From: Gimesia maris
GTDB taxonomy: Bacteria; Planctomycetota; Planctomycetia; Planctomycetales; Planctomycetaceae
Length of the DNA stretch: 64,000 bases
Reading direction: 5' to 3'
Assembly: GCF_008298035.1 (NCBI RefSeq)
Contig: NZ_CP042910.1
Location: forward strand, 6,758,001-6,822,000
Below, in pieces: positions 29,693 through 39,813 of the stretch. Made by a program: the position numbers and the translations under genes. Each line of letters starts with the position of its first letter. Position 1 is the stretch's first letter. Under the pieces are notes generated by a model. The model had not been told where the DNA came from, made no database searches, and saw only the letters and a program-made list of their open reading frames with translations.

Positions 29693-29833
29693 GACAGGTG
29701 AGGCGAATGCATGTTCAAAGCGAGAAAGCACACTGTCAGGGTTAAAAACGATCTGACGTACAACGTCATGCAGACGAAGATGCTGATGATCTGAATTGAA
29801 AGCCCCAACCAGTTTTCAAAGTCTTGAACCAGT

Positions 29834-32353
29834 TCAACGAGATCGAAAGATCCGAGAGGTCATGACTTCGAGCATGATTGACTGCAGACCGTAGTTTTCG
29901 GTTTTGACGCGTTTCAGGATATCTTCGATCTCGTACTGGTCGGCGCGTTCCATCTGCCGTCCGGTTGAGTAGGTGAGCAGTTTTTCAATCAGGCAGTGGG
30001 TGAACTGATCAAGGCGGTTTTCGAGCAGCACATGCTTAAAGTCTTCGAAATCTTTGAATGTTTCGCCAGAAGGCAGTTTGCCCGTGGGATCGACCTTCGG
30101 GCCGCTTCCTTTTCCTTTTGGATGAGGGTACTTTTCGCGCCAGCGACCGATCGGGTCAAATGATTCCAGTGCGTGACCGTGGGGATCGATGTTTCGATGG
30201 CAGACAAAACAGGTCTGGTCTTGACTGTGTTTTGCCAGTCTCTCACGAATTGTCTTTGCTCCACTGACATCAGGATCAATGGCAGGCACTTCGTCAGGCG
30301 GAGGGGGTGGCGGAGAGCCGAGCAGATTTTCGAGCACATAGACGCCGCGGGTGACCGGCGATGTATCGACGCCATTGGCGCTGACTGTCAGTACGCCAGC
30401 CATACCGAGTAAGCCGCCGCGTCGTTTTGTGCCTGAGAGTTTGACGCGTTGGAAGCCATCTTTCAGTCGCAGTTTATCTTTTTCAGGCAATTGATAGAGA
30501 TGGGCCAGTTTTTTATCAACGAAGGTATAGTCAGCGTCCAGAAATTTCTCGACCGATCCATCCTCATCAAGCAGGGAACGGAAAAACAGGCGGGCCTCCT
30601 GTTTCATCGATTCCGGCAGGTTTTGAGCGTAATATTCCCAGGCAGCTCTGCGTGGCGGAGGCTGGTCGCCTATGGCCCGAAGATTGAGCCAGCTGTCAAG
30701 AAAGCCGTTGACGAATTCATCCGAACGGGAATCTTTCAAAAGACGTCGAATCTGCTTCTGTAATTCTTCTTTTTTCTTCAGGCGACCAGAGGCGGCCGTA
30801 GCGAGCAACTCTGCATCAGGCGGTGCTGTCCAGAGAGCATAGGAAAGTCGCGATGCCAGATCATAGGGATGCAATTCGCGTTCATCCTCGGGTGTGATCT
30901 CACTGAGATATAAAAACGAGGGAGAGCAAAGAATCATTTTCAGTGTATCGAGGGCCGCCTGACGTGGCGTCGCCTGCTCGGATAATCGTCGTTCGTAAAG
31001 AGTTTTAATCCGCCGTTGATCGGCTTCACTCAGCGGACGTCGATACGCTTTTTTTGCAAAGGCAAAGAGTTGTTCCAAAGCATGGTCCTGCTGAAACCCC
31101 GCTTTCCCGAACACGGCTACTTCTTCTTTGCTGCCATCTGGTTCTGGAATTGGACCACGGATTTTGATTTCGCTGATCCTGATATGAGGCAGCTTGCCTT
31201 CTCGAAGAAGAGTGGTTCGACTGACACCTGCCACCGGCTTCTTAAATTCATCTTTGTAGCGTTTGTTGAGAGAGATGACAGATGCCCGCGACTCATAGGG
31301 GCCATTCGGAAAAATAAAACGCGGCGTCTGTCCTGCATCCAGCCAGACGCGAAACTTCAACCACTCGGGTTTGTCATCCGGGACCACGGTGCTGGCCAGG
31401 ATCGGTTCGATCGCCTGCGGATAATGGATATGTCCTTTCGTTACATCGCCGGGAACAACCGCCAGTTGAAAAGGTTCTGAAAAGTCGATGCGGAATATCT
31501 TGGGATCGTAGTGCGTGTCGCGGTGCAGCGCCTGGGCCTGGACTTCAATATCATACAGTCCCGAGGCCGGCACTCCTGCCAGGAAATCTTCGATATGACC
31601 ATAGCCCCCCTGGCGCGTGTCGGTATTGGGCTGTTCGTAGAGGCAAAGATACTTATATTTGAATACACTTCGATGGGGGCCCGAGAGTTCTTCGTACTGT
31701 TTGAAATTGTCTTTAAAGTGCCACGACTTGGGTTTCATCTCCTGTTTTCCCAGACGAGTCTCGACCAGTCGGGAGGCGGCCTGGAAATACTGATCCAGCA
31801 GAAATCCGGATGTCACCAGCGACTCCCCGATGTTATCCATATGCTGGCTGGTTTCTTCCCTGGGGAAGTCTGCCGTCAACCCCAGCGTATCGACACGACG
31901 ATCAAACAGGGTCGCCAACGTATTTTCATATTCCCGATTGGAGAGGCGACGCATGATCGTGCGCGAGCCGGTACTTTCAAACTGGCTCCGTGCTTCCTGA
32001 ATGCCATCGCGTAAGGCACCGATCAGGGCGAGCCGTTCCTTGTCGGTCGGTTGGTCCGATTCTTCAGGGGGCATCTTCCGCAGCGTGACCTGGTCGATGA
32101 TCCCGTCAGCGGTGATCAATTGCTGTTGTGTTTTGATCGGCAGTGAAAACGTTTCGAACTCGCGCTCGCCATCGGCAGTCGCGACGTCATGGCAATCAAA
32201 ACAGTATTTTTTCAACAGCCGCGTGACGGTCGGATTGTGTTTGTGCTGCGGTTCCGCTGCAGCGCAAGGCGTCAGCAGAGAAACACAGAACACGAATCCA
32301 CAAACAGCGCGAAACGCTCGTTTGCAGAGAGTCTTAACGAACTGCGTAATCAT
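29834..32353 (-). CDS. Planctomycete cytochrome-type protein (DUF1587/1592/1588/1585)
   Basis: 839 residues. A signal peptide (to about residue 33) precedes a cytochrome c-like segment with a CFDCH haem motif at 51-55. Then come the domains of this large planctomycete family in the usual order: DUF1587 (RRLSNREYENTLATLF), DUF1595 and DUF1592 in the middle, DUF1588 (GVLTVSANGVDTSPVTRGVYVLEN and a second C-x-x-CH, CFVCHRNIDPHG), and DUF1585 at the end (YSTGRQMERADQYEIEDI). Function is not established; members are exported and nearly always paired with a DUF1552 gene, here two bases upstream. Possibly linked to degradation or oxidation of complex substrates. Confidence 0.93.
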   Translation of the reverse strand: MITQFVKTLCKRAFRAVCGFVFCVSLLTPCAAAEPQHKHNPTVTRLLKKYCFDCHDVATADGEREFETFSLPIKTQQQLITADGIIDQVTLRKMPPEESDQPTDKERLALIGALRDGIQEARSQFESTGSRTIMRRLSNREYENTLATLFDRRVDTLGLTADFPREETSQHMDNIGESLVTSGFLLDQYFQAASRLVETRLGKQEMKPKSWHFKDNFKQYEELSGPHRSVFKYKYLCLYEQPNTDTRQGGYGHIEDFLAGVPASGLYDIEVQAQALHRDTHYDPKIFRIDFSEPFQLAVVPGDVTKGHIHYPQAIEPILASTVVPDDKPEWLKFRVWLDAGQTPRFIFPNGPYESRASVISLNKRYKDEFKKPVAGVSRTTLLREGKLPHIRISEIKIRGPIPEPDGSKEEVAVFGKAGFQQDHALEQLFAFAKKAYRRPLSEADQRRIKTLYERRLSEQATPRQAALDTLKMILCSPSFLYLSEITPEDERELHPYDLASRLSYALWTAPPDAELLATAASGRLKKKEELQKQIRRLLKDSRSDEFVNGFLDSWLNLRAIGDQPPPRRAAWEYYAQNLPESMKQEARLFFRSLLDEDGSVEKFLDADYTFVDKKLAHLYQLPEKDKLRLKDGFQRVKLSGTKRRGGLLGMAGVLTVSANGVDTSPVTRGVYVLENLLGSPPPPPPDEVPAIDPDVSGAKTIRERLAKHSQDQTCFVCHRNIDPHGHALESFDPIGRWREKYPHPKGKGSGPKVDPTGKLPSGETFKDFEDFKHVLLENRLDQFTHCLIEKLLTYSTGRQMERADQYEIEDILKRVKTENYGLQSIMLEVMTSRIFRSR

Positions 32354-32355
32354 CT

Positions 32356-33639
32356 TCAGGAGAACCTTCCGGTACTCGTGCCGAACGAATCTTTTTCAAC
32401 ACCCATTTTCTGGGCGATATCCAGGAAGAGGTTGCACAACGGGACCTTGCCTGGTCCTTTGGAGGGGACTTTCCTGAACTCACCTGTTGCATACCCGCCT
32501 CCTGCCAGAATAATGGGGAGATCTGAGTTGGTGTGTGAATTGGCATTTCCCATGCCGCTGCCGAACAGGACCGCGGTCGAATCAAGCAGGGTCTGCTCGC
32601 CGTCAGGGATTCCCGCCAGACGAGTCAGGAATTTGCCAAACTGCTCAATCTGATATTGTTCAAGAGTAACCAGGTACCCGATCGACTCATCGTTGTTACC
32701 ATGATGCGAAAGACCATGGTAGGACTTATTGATACCCAGGTGCTGAGGCAAAAAGCTGCCGCCGATTTCCAGAGTGGCAATCCGTGTGGAATCGGTCTGG
32801 AGAGCCAGGGCGATCAACTCGTAGAGCATCGGCAGGTCTTCGACGGTGTTCTTATCGGCGGGCTTGTCAAAGGGGGCCTGCGGCTTGGGCTGATCGGACC
32901 AGATCTGGCGGAGTTTCAGACGTTTTTCGACATCGCGAATGGAACTGAAATATTCATCGAGTTTTGCCTTGTCTTCGCTGTTAACTCGTTTCGAAAGCGA
33001 ACGGGCTTCGTCGTGAATGGAATCCAGAATCGACTCCTGCAGTGAGTTCTCTTTTACTTTCCTTGCCTGGACCTGTTTGGAATCGGCAACGAACAGTCGG
33101 TCAAACAATTCAGCAGGGCCTGTAATTGGTGGGACCCGCACACCTGACTTGGTCCATGAGAGTTGACAACCACCATGGATGCCCCCTTCTGACCCGACCG
33201 TGAGTGACGGAAATCGGGTCTGATTACCGATTTCATCCGCGATGAATTGATCAATTGTGACATTGCCGTCTGTACGGTTTTTAGACTCATGATGGAGCAA
33301 ACCTGACAGGAACGTATGCACGGCAAAGTGACCGCCGCGCAATCCATGATCAAGTCCACGATAAACGGTCAGTTGATTGCGATTCGCTGCGAGCGGTTTG
33401 AGCAACGTGGTTTCTTCAAACTCTTTACCGGTTTTCTCAGGGAAAAAATGCTTCAGTTGAAAACCGAGCAAGTTTCCAACCGCGACAAACCGTTGTGCAC
33501 CCGCACCGGCTCCCCGAGACTGGGCAATCGCTGAGTTCCCCGCGAGTGCGCTGCTCATCAGAGAGGGCAGCCCAGGCAGAGCAAGAGATCCGGCAATGGA
33601 ACGGAGAACGAATCGACGGCGATTGATTTTATTGTTCAT
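32356..33639 (-). CDS. DUF1552 protein
   Basis: 427 residues from the ATG at 33639; a longer frame starts at 33660. The N-terminus MNNKINRRRFVLRSIAGSLA with a following hydrophobic stretch looks like a Tat-type signal. The body has the DUF1552 pattern (LTVYRGLDHGLRGGHFAVHT, LLDSTAVLFGSGMGNANSHT, LPIILAGGGYATG), which belongs to the sulfatase/alkaline phosphatase-like superfamily. It is the upstream half of the DUF1552-DUF1592 pair. Export by Tat together with the haem protein implies folding or cofactor loading before export. Activity unknown. Confidence 0.92.
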   Translation of the reverse strand: MNNKINRRRFVLRSIAGSLALPGLPSLMSSALAGNSAIAQSRGAGAGAQRFVAVGNLLGFQLKHFFPEKTGKEFEETTLLKPLAANRNQLTVYRGLDHGLRGGHFAVHTFLSGLLHHESKNRTDGNVTIDQFIADEIGNQTRFPSLTVGSEGGIHGGCQLSWTKSGVRVPPITGPAELFDRLFVADSKQVQARKVKENSLQESILDSIHDEARSLSKRVNSEDKAKLDEYFSSIRDVEKRLKLRQIWSDQPKPQAPFDKPADKNTVEDLPMLYELIALALQTDSTRIATLEIGGSFLPQHLGINKSYHGLSHHGNNDESIGYLVTLEQYQIEQFGKFLTRLAGIPDGEQTLLDSTAVLFGSGMGNANSHTNSDLPIILAGGGYATGEFRKVPSKGPGKVPLCNLFLDIAQKMGVEKDSFGTSTGRFS

Positions 33640-33660
33640 ATCTGCAATCTGTTGAATCAC

Positions 33661-34073
33661 TGAGGGAACTTACAAACCTATTGATAGTCTCGTCGTTTGA
33701 AATTCGCTTCCCTAAACAGCTGAAAGTATTTTCAAAATATACAGAGAGACTGATCAAGTGCCTGAACCTGACCACATGATTTTACCCGAAACGGGGATGC
33801 AACGCTATGTATATTTACCACAAGATATTCAATAAACCATCTGATCCGCGTTGTGAAACCGGTACAATTGCAGGCATTTACTGCCCTGGGAGACTTATCC
33901 AGGCCTGCGGTTGCAACTGACAACTCACCAGAGAAAAAGACCGCCATTCAAGACGTTTACGATACAACCCAGGATACCATGGCAGGAACTATCACTGATG
34001 GTTCTGACTTTCTCCCTAATCCGACCCCATTTCACAGGTGACCTTGAAAATCAGTTCTCGCGGTAGGGCCGCA
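33661..34073. other. Intergenic, no gene supported
   Basis: About 410 bp between the start of the DUF1552 gene and the end of the Bat/two-component operon. The only frame over 60 codons (33853-34041 plus) has no ribosome-binding site and no family match. The right end is the 3' end of the regulator gene; no clear terminator hairpin was found. Confidence 0.5.
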
Positions 34074-35447
34074 TTATTCGGACTCATTCTGTTTGAGTTT
34101 GCGGTAGATGGTTTTTCTATCGAGGCCGAGGATGCGTGCGGCCTGGCTTTGGTTGCCGCCGGTCGCTTCCAGTACATGGGTGATGTAGCGGCGTTCAAGT
34201 TCTTCCAGTGAGACAAGTTCCTCGGGGTCCAGTCCGTCAATCAGGATTTGATTACTCTGATAGTTCGTAATCTTCTCTGGCAAGTCGGCAACGGTAATCT
34301 TATCGTGCCGGGTTAATGCAACCGCACGTTCCATCACGTTTCGTAATTCGCGAATGTTTCCGGGCCAGTGATACTGGAGCAGTTTTTCTGCCACTCCCTC
34401 TGCCAGATCCGTAACATGTTTGTTTTCAGCAGTGGAAAACTGTTTGAGAAAGTGTTCCGCTAAGCGTAACACGTCGGTCCCGCGAGAGCGAAGGGGTGGC
34501 AAGTGCAATCCGATCACGTTAATGCGGTAGAACAGATCTTCCCGAAACTTTCCGTCAGAGACCGCCGATTCGAGATCGCGATTGGTAGCACAGATGACCC
34601 GGACATCAAACGGTAATTCCTTATCAGATCCGACTGGTCGCAATACGCGTTCTTCTAACGTACGCAGCAGTTTGACCTGCATTGACATTGGCATCTCACC
34701 CATTTCGTCGAGCAACAGCGTACCGCCGTCTGCCTCGAGAAATAAACCGCGGCGTTCACTTCGGGCATCCGTGAATGCTCCTTTGACGTGTCCGAACAAT
34801 TCACTTTCTAACAGGGATTCGGAGAGCGCAGCGCAGTTGATCGCTACAAAAGGTTTTTCCGCGCGCCGCGAATGTGCATGTATGGAACGCGAGACCAGTT
34901 CCTTGCCCGTACCACTTTCGCCGGTGATCAACACGCCAGCATCGGAAACGGCAACCCGTTCGAGTTGATCGTATAATTTCTGCATAGCAGGGCTGCTGCC
35001 GATCATGTCACCGAAAGATCGGACGGCTTGACCGGATTCTTTTAACAGCCGTACCTGTTCGGTGAGCCGATGGTGATCAATCGCCCGACGAACCGTGATT
35101 GCCAGCAGATCCATCTCAATTGGCTTGGTGATAAAATCATAAGCTCCTGCCCGCATTGCAGAGACTGCGGTTTCCAGACTTCCAAAGGCTGTCATCAGGA
35201 CGACTGGTATGTCAGGGCGAAATTCGGTGAGTTGTTGACAAAGTTGTAAGCCCGTCGTTCCCGGCATGCGGATATCGGTTAATACAACATCATAGTTATT
35301 ATGGTCGATCGCAGAAATAGCCTGTGTGGCATCTGTGAACCAGTCGACCTGCAGACCCCGCAATCGCAAATCGATTTCGATAAGTTCACACATTGACTGC
35401 TCATCATCAATCACCAGAATTCGCGGATGATCAGAGTTTTCGTTCAT
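34074..35447 (-). CDS. Sigma-54-dependent response regulator (NtrC family)
   Basis: 457 residues in three parts. The receiver domain (1-120) has the acidic pocket ILVIDDE and phosphoacceptor Asp58 in VLTDIRMPG. The AAA+ domain has Walker A GESGTGKE (176-183), the loop that contacts sigma-54 as GAFTDA (223-228; the common form is GAFTGA), and Walker B LLLDEMGEMP. The C-terminus (ITHVLEATGGNQSQAARILG onward) is a Fis-type helix-turn-helix. It activates sigma-54 promoters when phosphorylated. The ATG overlaps the kinase stop (ATGA). Last gene of the Bat operon, whose front carries a sigma-54 promoter candidate. Confidence 0.95.
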   Translation of the reverse strand: MNENSDHPRILVIDDEQSMCELIEIDLRLRGLQVDWFTDATQAISAIDHNNYDVVLTDIRMPGTTGLQLCQQLTEFRPDIPVVLMTAFGSLETAVSAMRAGAYDFITKPIEMDLLAITVRRAIDHHRLTEQVRLLKESGQAVRSFGDMIGSSPAMQKLYDQLERVAVSDAGVLITGESGTGKELVSRSIHAHSRRAEKPFVAINCAALSESLLESELFGHVKGAFTDARSERRGLFLEADGGTLLLDEMGEMPMSMQVKLLRTLEERVLRPVGSDKELPFDVRVICATNRDLESAVSDGKFREDLFYRINVIGLHLPPLRSRGTDVLRLAEHFLKQFSTAENKHVTDLAEGVAEKLLQYHWPGNIRELRNVMERAVALTRHDKITVADLPEKITNYQSNQILIDGLDPEELVSLEELERRYITHVLEATGGNQSQAARILGLDRKTIYRKLKQNESE

Positions 35448-36919
35448 TGCTCATCTTTCTGATTGTCTAACGGCAACCACACACGAAAGGTTGTTCCCTG
35501 ATCTTTCTCACTTGCAACATCAATCCAGCCGCCATGCTCACGGACAATTCCATAAGCAATGGAAAGTCCCAAACCCGTTCCTTCGCCGACATCTTTTGTC
35601 GTATAGAATGGCTCAAATACATGCTCTGTTTCGATATTAGTCATACCGGTTCCGGTATCGATCACTTCCAGGCAGGCAAAGCGATTTAATTCTGATTCAA
35701 TCATCGCCGGTGGCTGAATATCTTCTGAATGCACTGTAATCCTGATTTTTCCACCGTCGGGAATTGCCTGGATCGCGTTACTGATCAGGTTGGTGATGAC
35801 CTGTTGCAACTGCCCGGGATCCCCGACTGTGTTGACTGGTAAGTTTTCATTCGCACTGACTATTAATTCCACATGTGCTTTCATTGCCAGTGGCTGCATC
35901 AGTTCGCACGTCTGTTGAGCCAGGCGTATGAGATCAATCGACGCCTGCTCGGTTCCTGTGCGGCGGGCAAAATCGAGCAACTGACGGATAATGGCCGTCA
36001 TGCGTTCGGTTTCTTTCTGAATGGTCTGTGCGCTGGAACGGACATCCGCTTCAGAAAGCTGTCCACTGGAAATTAAACCTGCCCGCCCCGAAACTACATT
36101 TAATGGTGTGCCCAGTTCATGCGCGACGCCGGCCGCCAGTGTACCGACCGTTCCCAGTCGATCGATGTGGCGAAGTTGCTGCTGTGTCTGCAGTCTGGTT
36201 TCGGTTTCCGCTTCAATTGTCGCCCGCTGTTCCTGCAAACGATAACTCATCTCACTGATTGCGAATGCAAGTTGACCAAATTCGTCATTTGAAGAAATCG
36301 CCGGAGGTTGACCGAATTCTCCCTTGCCAATCTGTTCAACCTGTTTCATCAGCTTGCGTAATGGACTGGCGACGAGCTTGAGTCCCCCCCAGTAGATCAC
36401 GAAACCGGAAAGAAGTGTCACGCCGAATAAGGATAAGATCGAGGCTTGAAACGAACGGCGAACATTCGCCTCGGAATTCAACAGCGGCGTTGCGACTTCG
36501 ACTGCGCCTGGAACGTCTCCGGAAAGGGTGAGTGGTACATAAGTTAACTGTTTCGTTTTTCCGTCTTTATCGGAAATCGATATGCTTGAAATGCTGCGAG
36601 AAAGCGTTTCCGTATCAGAGGAGAGATTGTCTGAGCCTTCTTGGGCATCATCTGATTTCTCCGGAGCGATCCAACGCATCGCAGGTCCTGAAGTCGTGCG
36701 GCGTGTCACCTCTATTGCCTGCTGAATCCGCACCGTACCGCCGTCGCGATAAGCCTGTTCTATGGTAGGTTTGAGAGCATGCACCAGATCGACGGCACTG
36801 TCTTCATTCGATTGTTGCGACCATGCGCGTTGCTGCCTGACGGTCTGCCAGGAGAACAAGGCGACAATCCCCAGAACTCCCACCATGAATATCAGAATCA
36901 GTTTAGCTGCCAGTTTCAT
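35444..36919 (-). CDS. Sensor histidine kinase
   Basis: 491 residues. Two helices (5-24, 160-178) flank a periplasmic sensor part of about 135 residues. Then a HAMP linker (180-232), a short coiled coil, the dimerisation domain with phospho-accepting His267 in GVAHELGTPLN, and the ATPase domain with N box NLISNAIQAIP, G1 DTGTGM and G2 GEGTGLGLSIAYG. It is the usual partner of an NtrC-type regulator and overlaps that gene. The signal sensed is unknown. It sits 64 bp downstream of the batD-batE fusion on the same strand. Confidence 0.95.
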   Translation of the reverse strand: MKLAAKLILIFMVGVLGIVALFSWQTVRQQRAWSQQSNEDSAVDLVHALKPTIEQAYRDGGTVRIQQAIEVTRRTTSGPAMRWIAPEKSDDAQEGSDNLSSDTETLSRSISSISISDKDGKTKQLTYVPLTLSGDVPGAVEVATPLLNSEANVRRSFQASILSLFGVTLLSGFVIYWGGLKLVASPLRKLMKQVEQIGKGEFGQPPAISSNDEFGQLAFAISEMSYRLQEQRATIEAETETRLQTQQQLRHIDRLGTVGTLAAGVAHELGTPLNVVSGRAGLISSGQLSEADVRSSAQTIQKETERMTAIIRQLLDFARRTGTEQASIDLIRLAQQTCELMQPLAMKAHVELIVSANENLPVNTVGDPGQLQQVITNLISNAIQAIPDGGKIRITVHSEDIQPPAMIESELNRFACLEVIDTGTGMTNIETEHVFEPFYTTKDVGEGTGLGLSIAYGIVREHGGWIDVASEKDQGTTFRVWLPLDNQKDEQ

Positions 36920-36983
36920 TCATGTAATTCCTGGAGGGAGGCGTTGACGGGAGGGGCTGAAAGATCAGCGGTTTCTGCAGACA

Positions 36984-39788
36984 TCATAGCAGTTCGAGCA
37001 CACGATCAGGAACCCATCCTGTCTGGCCTTGTGCGGTTTCAATTTGCGTCCAGGTTCCCCGGTGCGCCAGTGTTTGTACTCGATGTCCTTCGGCAGAATC
37101 CAAAACAGCGACTTCTGCGAATTGTTCTCCGTCTCCGGCATGTAATTTCAAATGTTGTTCAACAATGACCGCATTTCCCTGCGGAGCAGTGTTACCAGTA
37201 TGCAGGTATATGGAAACCAGGGACACCAATAAGAGTAAGCCGGGCAGAGTGCCGAATTTCCATAATGACAGTTTATGATCCATGGTCCGTAAAATCAGGA
37301 GTCCCCAAAACGCGAGAGATGAAATAACCAGCACAGCGATAACGGTCTGCTGACCAACCAGCTTGATTAAGTCCGCATTCCCGTTTTTCAATTTTAACAG
37401 CAGACTCTCGTCAGGACCAGAGAGTTTTTGCGGCGTATCTGCTGTTTTCACCATGCCTTGTGCTGCGTTGAGATTCACCTGAAACTGCCGATTGTCCGGT
37501 TCGATCTTCAATGCCCGATTGTAATTCGCAATTGCGCGACCCAGTTGATTGGATTGCAGATATGCATTACCCAGGTTGAAGTACAGGTCAGCATTCGAAA
37601 TTCCAGAGTCAACCAGCAACTGATATTTTTTTGCTGCACGCAGAAACAGATCTTTTGCATCGGCCGCGTTTGTCTCTGCAAGAGAGAGCCCGTTCCGATA
37701 TGACTCGCTCGCATCATTGAGAATAACTTCCCGCTGTGACTGATCAAGCTGAACGTGCGGCTCAGACGACAGTCCCGTCGCAGTGATATCGTTTGCCATC
37801 GCTGTCGATGCAGCAGATGCCAGCACCAGCCCCAGCAGCATAGCGGCGGGTTGTGAGAACCTGGCGTGTTTCTTCAGTTTGTCCTTCGATTTCTGTGAGC
37901 GACGAATACGGCGACTCGACTGTGAATTGATCTGGTCGGCTAACCGGCTCAGAAATTCGAGCGCTGTCGATCTTTGTTCTTCCAGGTCAACCGGGGCTCC
38001 ATAGCTGATATTACTGTGACTGAGCTGCTCGAGCAGCGCTTCTGCTTCCGCTGCCAGTTCGTAGAATCCCGCAGCACGTATCGCTCCGATGGTTGAAGAA
38101 GTCTCATCGAGATTCTCAGCGACTGCCGCGGACTTTCTCGCAGGAAACATTTTCTGTATGTATTGCAGTAATGCATGAGCAATCACTGTCTGATCCTTCG
38201 CATTTGAGATTTGTGTGAAGCAGCGAGCCTGTGGTGATCGCAGTGACGGCAGATGTTCTGCAATCCAGTGTCGATACCTGGTGATCAAAGTGATGACCCA
38301 CATCACCGGTGGCACAACAACTGCCAGCCACCACCAGTTCCAGGCAGACTGTGGCTGTTGAGAAATGAGTACACTGGGTGCATCGAAATTGATGAAACTC
38401 GGTGTAAGCGAAATTGCATTTTGTGTTGCGTTCTGTTGTTTCGAATTCGTGCTTTTAGCGCCCACAATAGAGTCCAATGCGAGCGAATCTGCTTTTTCCA
38501 CGGTAATCTTGATCGGGGATGAGTGTACGGTTTCAAACTGTTCGGTTTCCGGATTGAAGAAACTGAATGGGATCGCAGGGATCTCCGTGATACCTGCCTG
38601 ACGTGGACGAATTGTTGTCGAGAAGACTTTACTGTCATCTTTGACATAGCCTGCCAGGGGCTGATTCGAAACCTTGAATTCTTTCAACTCGGGTAACTCA
38701 GACAAAGGCGGAGCCTGTACCAGTTCCATCGGACCAGTACCGACGATACCCAGATTCAAGGTAATCGAATCGCCTGCATGCACATTAACGGGTGATGCCT
38801 GGGTAACGATATTGTACTGTCCGACCGCGCCGCGATAATCTGCAGGGCGACCTTCCGTTGGTACCGGTATCACTTCGGTGGCATCAACTGTGGCCCCTGC
38901 TACCACTGGCCTTGAAGATGCAACTGATAACCGATTACTGAATGGGGAGGACATAAAACCTCCACCGAAGGGACTGTCTTCGAAGAAACGATCGAACGGA
39001 TCTCGTGAGCGTCCCAATGCTGTGGGATAGTTCACCACGATCTGCAGATCATCGCCAGATATTTTGCCAGCCTTGGTCGGGTAGACCTTCGCAGTAATCT
39101 CATACATGTAATAGGCACGTTCTTCGCCTTGACCGTTATCGTGCAATACTTCTTTTCCGCCAGGACGCTGACGGCTGTTTGCCATTTCTTCAATGCGTTT
39201 CTGGAAACTGCCCCATGCCGTCTGATCGGAGATCATATTCCACATATCACCTTCTGAGAGGGTCAACTCGTGATCCTGGTCGCGATATGGCTTGATGTAA
39301 ATCCTCAGAACCATTTCCAGTGGCTGTCCCACAAACACCTTCTCTTTTTTCCCTTCAAGCTCTACAAATAACAGGTCACCGGTTTCACTTTTTGTAGCGA
39401 TGATCCTGATCGCTTCGGTTTCGACGTCTTTTCCATCCACTTTAAATTTCAGCGGAGGGATCTCGAATGTGCCTGCGCGACGCGGCGTGATCAGGTAATT
39501 CAGAATCACACTACGGCTTTCACTGCGGCGGCCGTTGATAATCGTTACCTGAGAACTTTGCGATGGCGATCCGGCAGAACGTATTTCGATTCCGTCGATT
39601 TGTGGTAAAGCGGGCTGTTCATAATCCTTCGCATTCTTGATGGCGATCTGCATCTGAATCGGAGAGCCAACATAGGCTTCGCGAGATGAGAGGCTCATTG
39701 ATACATCACCGGCAAACGCAGAACTGCCTGCAATCCCAACAGTGAGTATGGTCAGTATGGCGCGAATATAATTTTTTGTATGATCCAT
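36984..39788 (-). CDS. BatD-BatE fusion protein
   Basis: 934 residues from the ATG at 39788; the longer frame (to 39830) overlaps the upstream gene. The first half, after a signal peptide, is BatD-like: repeated beta-sandwich segments (VSMSLSSREAYVGSPIQMQI) and a membrane helix WWWLAVVVPPVMWVITLI near residue 500. After a basic stretch (RRIRRSQKSKDKLKKHARF) comes a second signal-like helix, AMLLGLVLASAASTAMAND, then TPRs (ADLYFNLGNAYLQSNQLGRA), two helices and a C-terminal bacterial SH3-type domain (GNAVIVEQHLKLHAGDGEQF), which together are BatE. Bat proteins were named for aerotolerance in Bacteroides; their molecular role is unclear. Confidence 0.85.
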   Translation of the reverse strand: MDHTKNYIRAILTILTVGIAGSSAFAGDVSMSLSSREAYVGSPIQMQIAIKNAKDYEQPALPQIDGIEIRSAGSPSQSSQVTIINGRRSESRSVILNYLITPRRAGTFEIPPLKFKVDGKDVETEAIRIIATKSETGDLLFVELEGKKEKVFVGQPLEMVLRIYIKPYRDQDHELTLSEGDMWNMISDQTAWGSFQKRIEEMANSRQRPGGKEVLHDNGQGEERAYYMYEITAKVYPTKAGKISGDDLQIVVNYPTALGRSRDPFDRFFEDSPFGGGFMSSPFSNRLSVASSRPVVAGATVDATEVIPVPTEGRPADYRGAVGQYNIVTQASPVNVHAGDSITLNLGIVGTGPMELVQAPPLSELPELKEFKVSNQPLAGYVKDDSKVFSTTIRPRQAGITEIPAIPFSFFNPETEQFETVHSSPIKITVEKADSLALDSIVGAKSTNSKQQNATQNAISLTPSFINFDAPSVLISQQPQSAWNWWWLAVVVPPVMWVITLITRYRHWIAEHLPSLRSPQARCFTQISNAKDQTVIAHALLQYIQKMFPARKSAAVAENLDETSSTIGAIRAAGFYELAAEAEALLEQLSHSNISYGAPVDLEEQRSTALEFLSRLADQINSQSSRRIRRSQKSKDKLKKHARFSQPAAMLLGLVLASAASTAMANDITATGLSSEPHVQLDQSQREVILNDASESYRNGLSLAETNAADAKDLFLRAAKKYQLLVDSGISNADLYFNLGNAYLQSNQLGRAIANYNRALKIEPDNRQFQVNLNAAQGMVKTADTPQKLSGPDESLLLKLKNGNADLIKLVGQQTVIAVLVISSLAFWGLLILRTMDHKLSLWKFGTLPGLLLLVSLVSIYLHTGNTAPQGNAVIVEQHLKLHAGDGEQFAEVAVLDSAEGHRVQTLAHRGTWTQIETAQGQTGWVPDRVLELL

Positions 39789-39813
39789 GATTCTTCCAGT
39801 TACAGTTCGAATA

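Noticed and set aside
33853..34041. 62-codon plus-strand frame between the DUF1552 gene and the regulator gene
   Set aside because: No ribosome-binding site, no signal or domain, and no conserved feature visible.
38308..38325. GG-N10-GC match to a sigma-54 promoter on the plus strand
   Set aside because: Lies inside the batD-batE coding region, antisense, with no gene after it.
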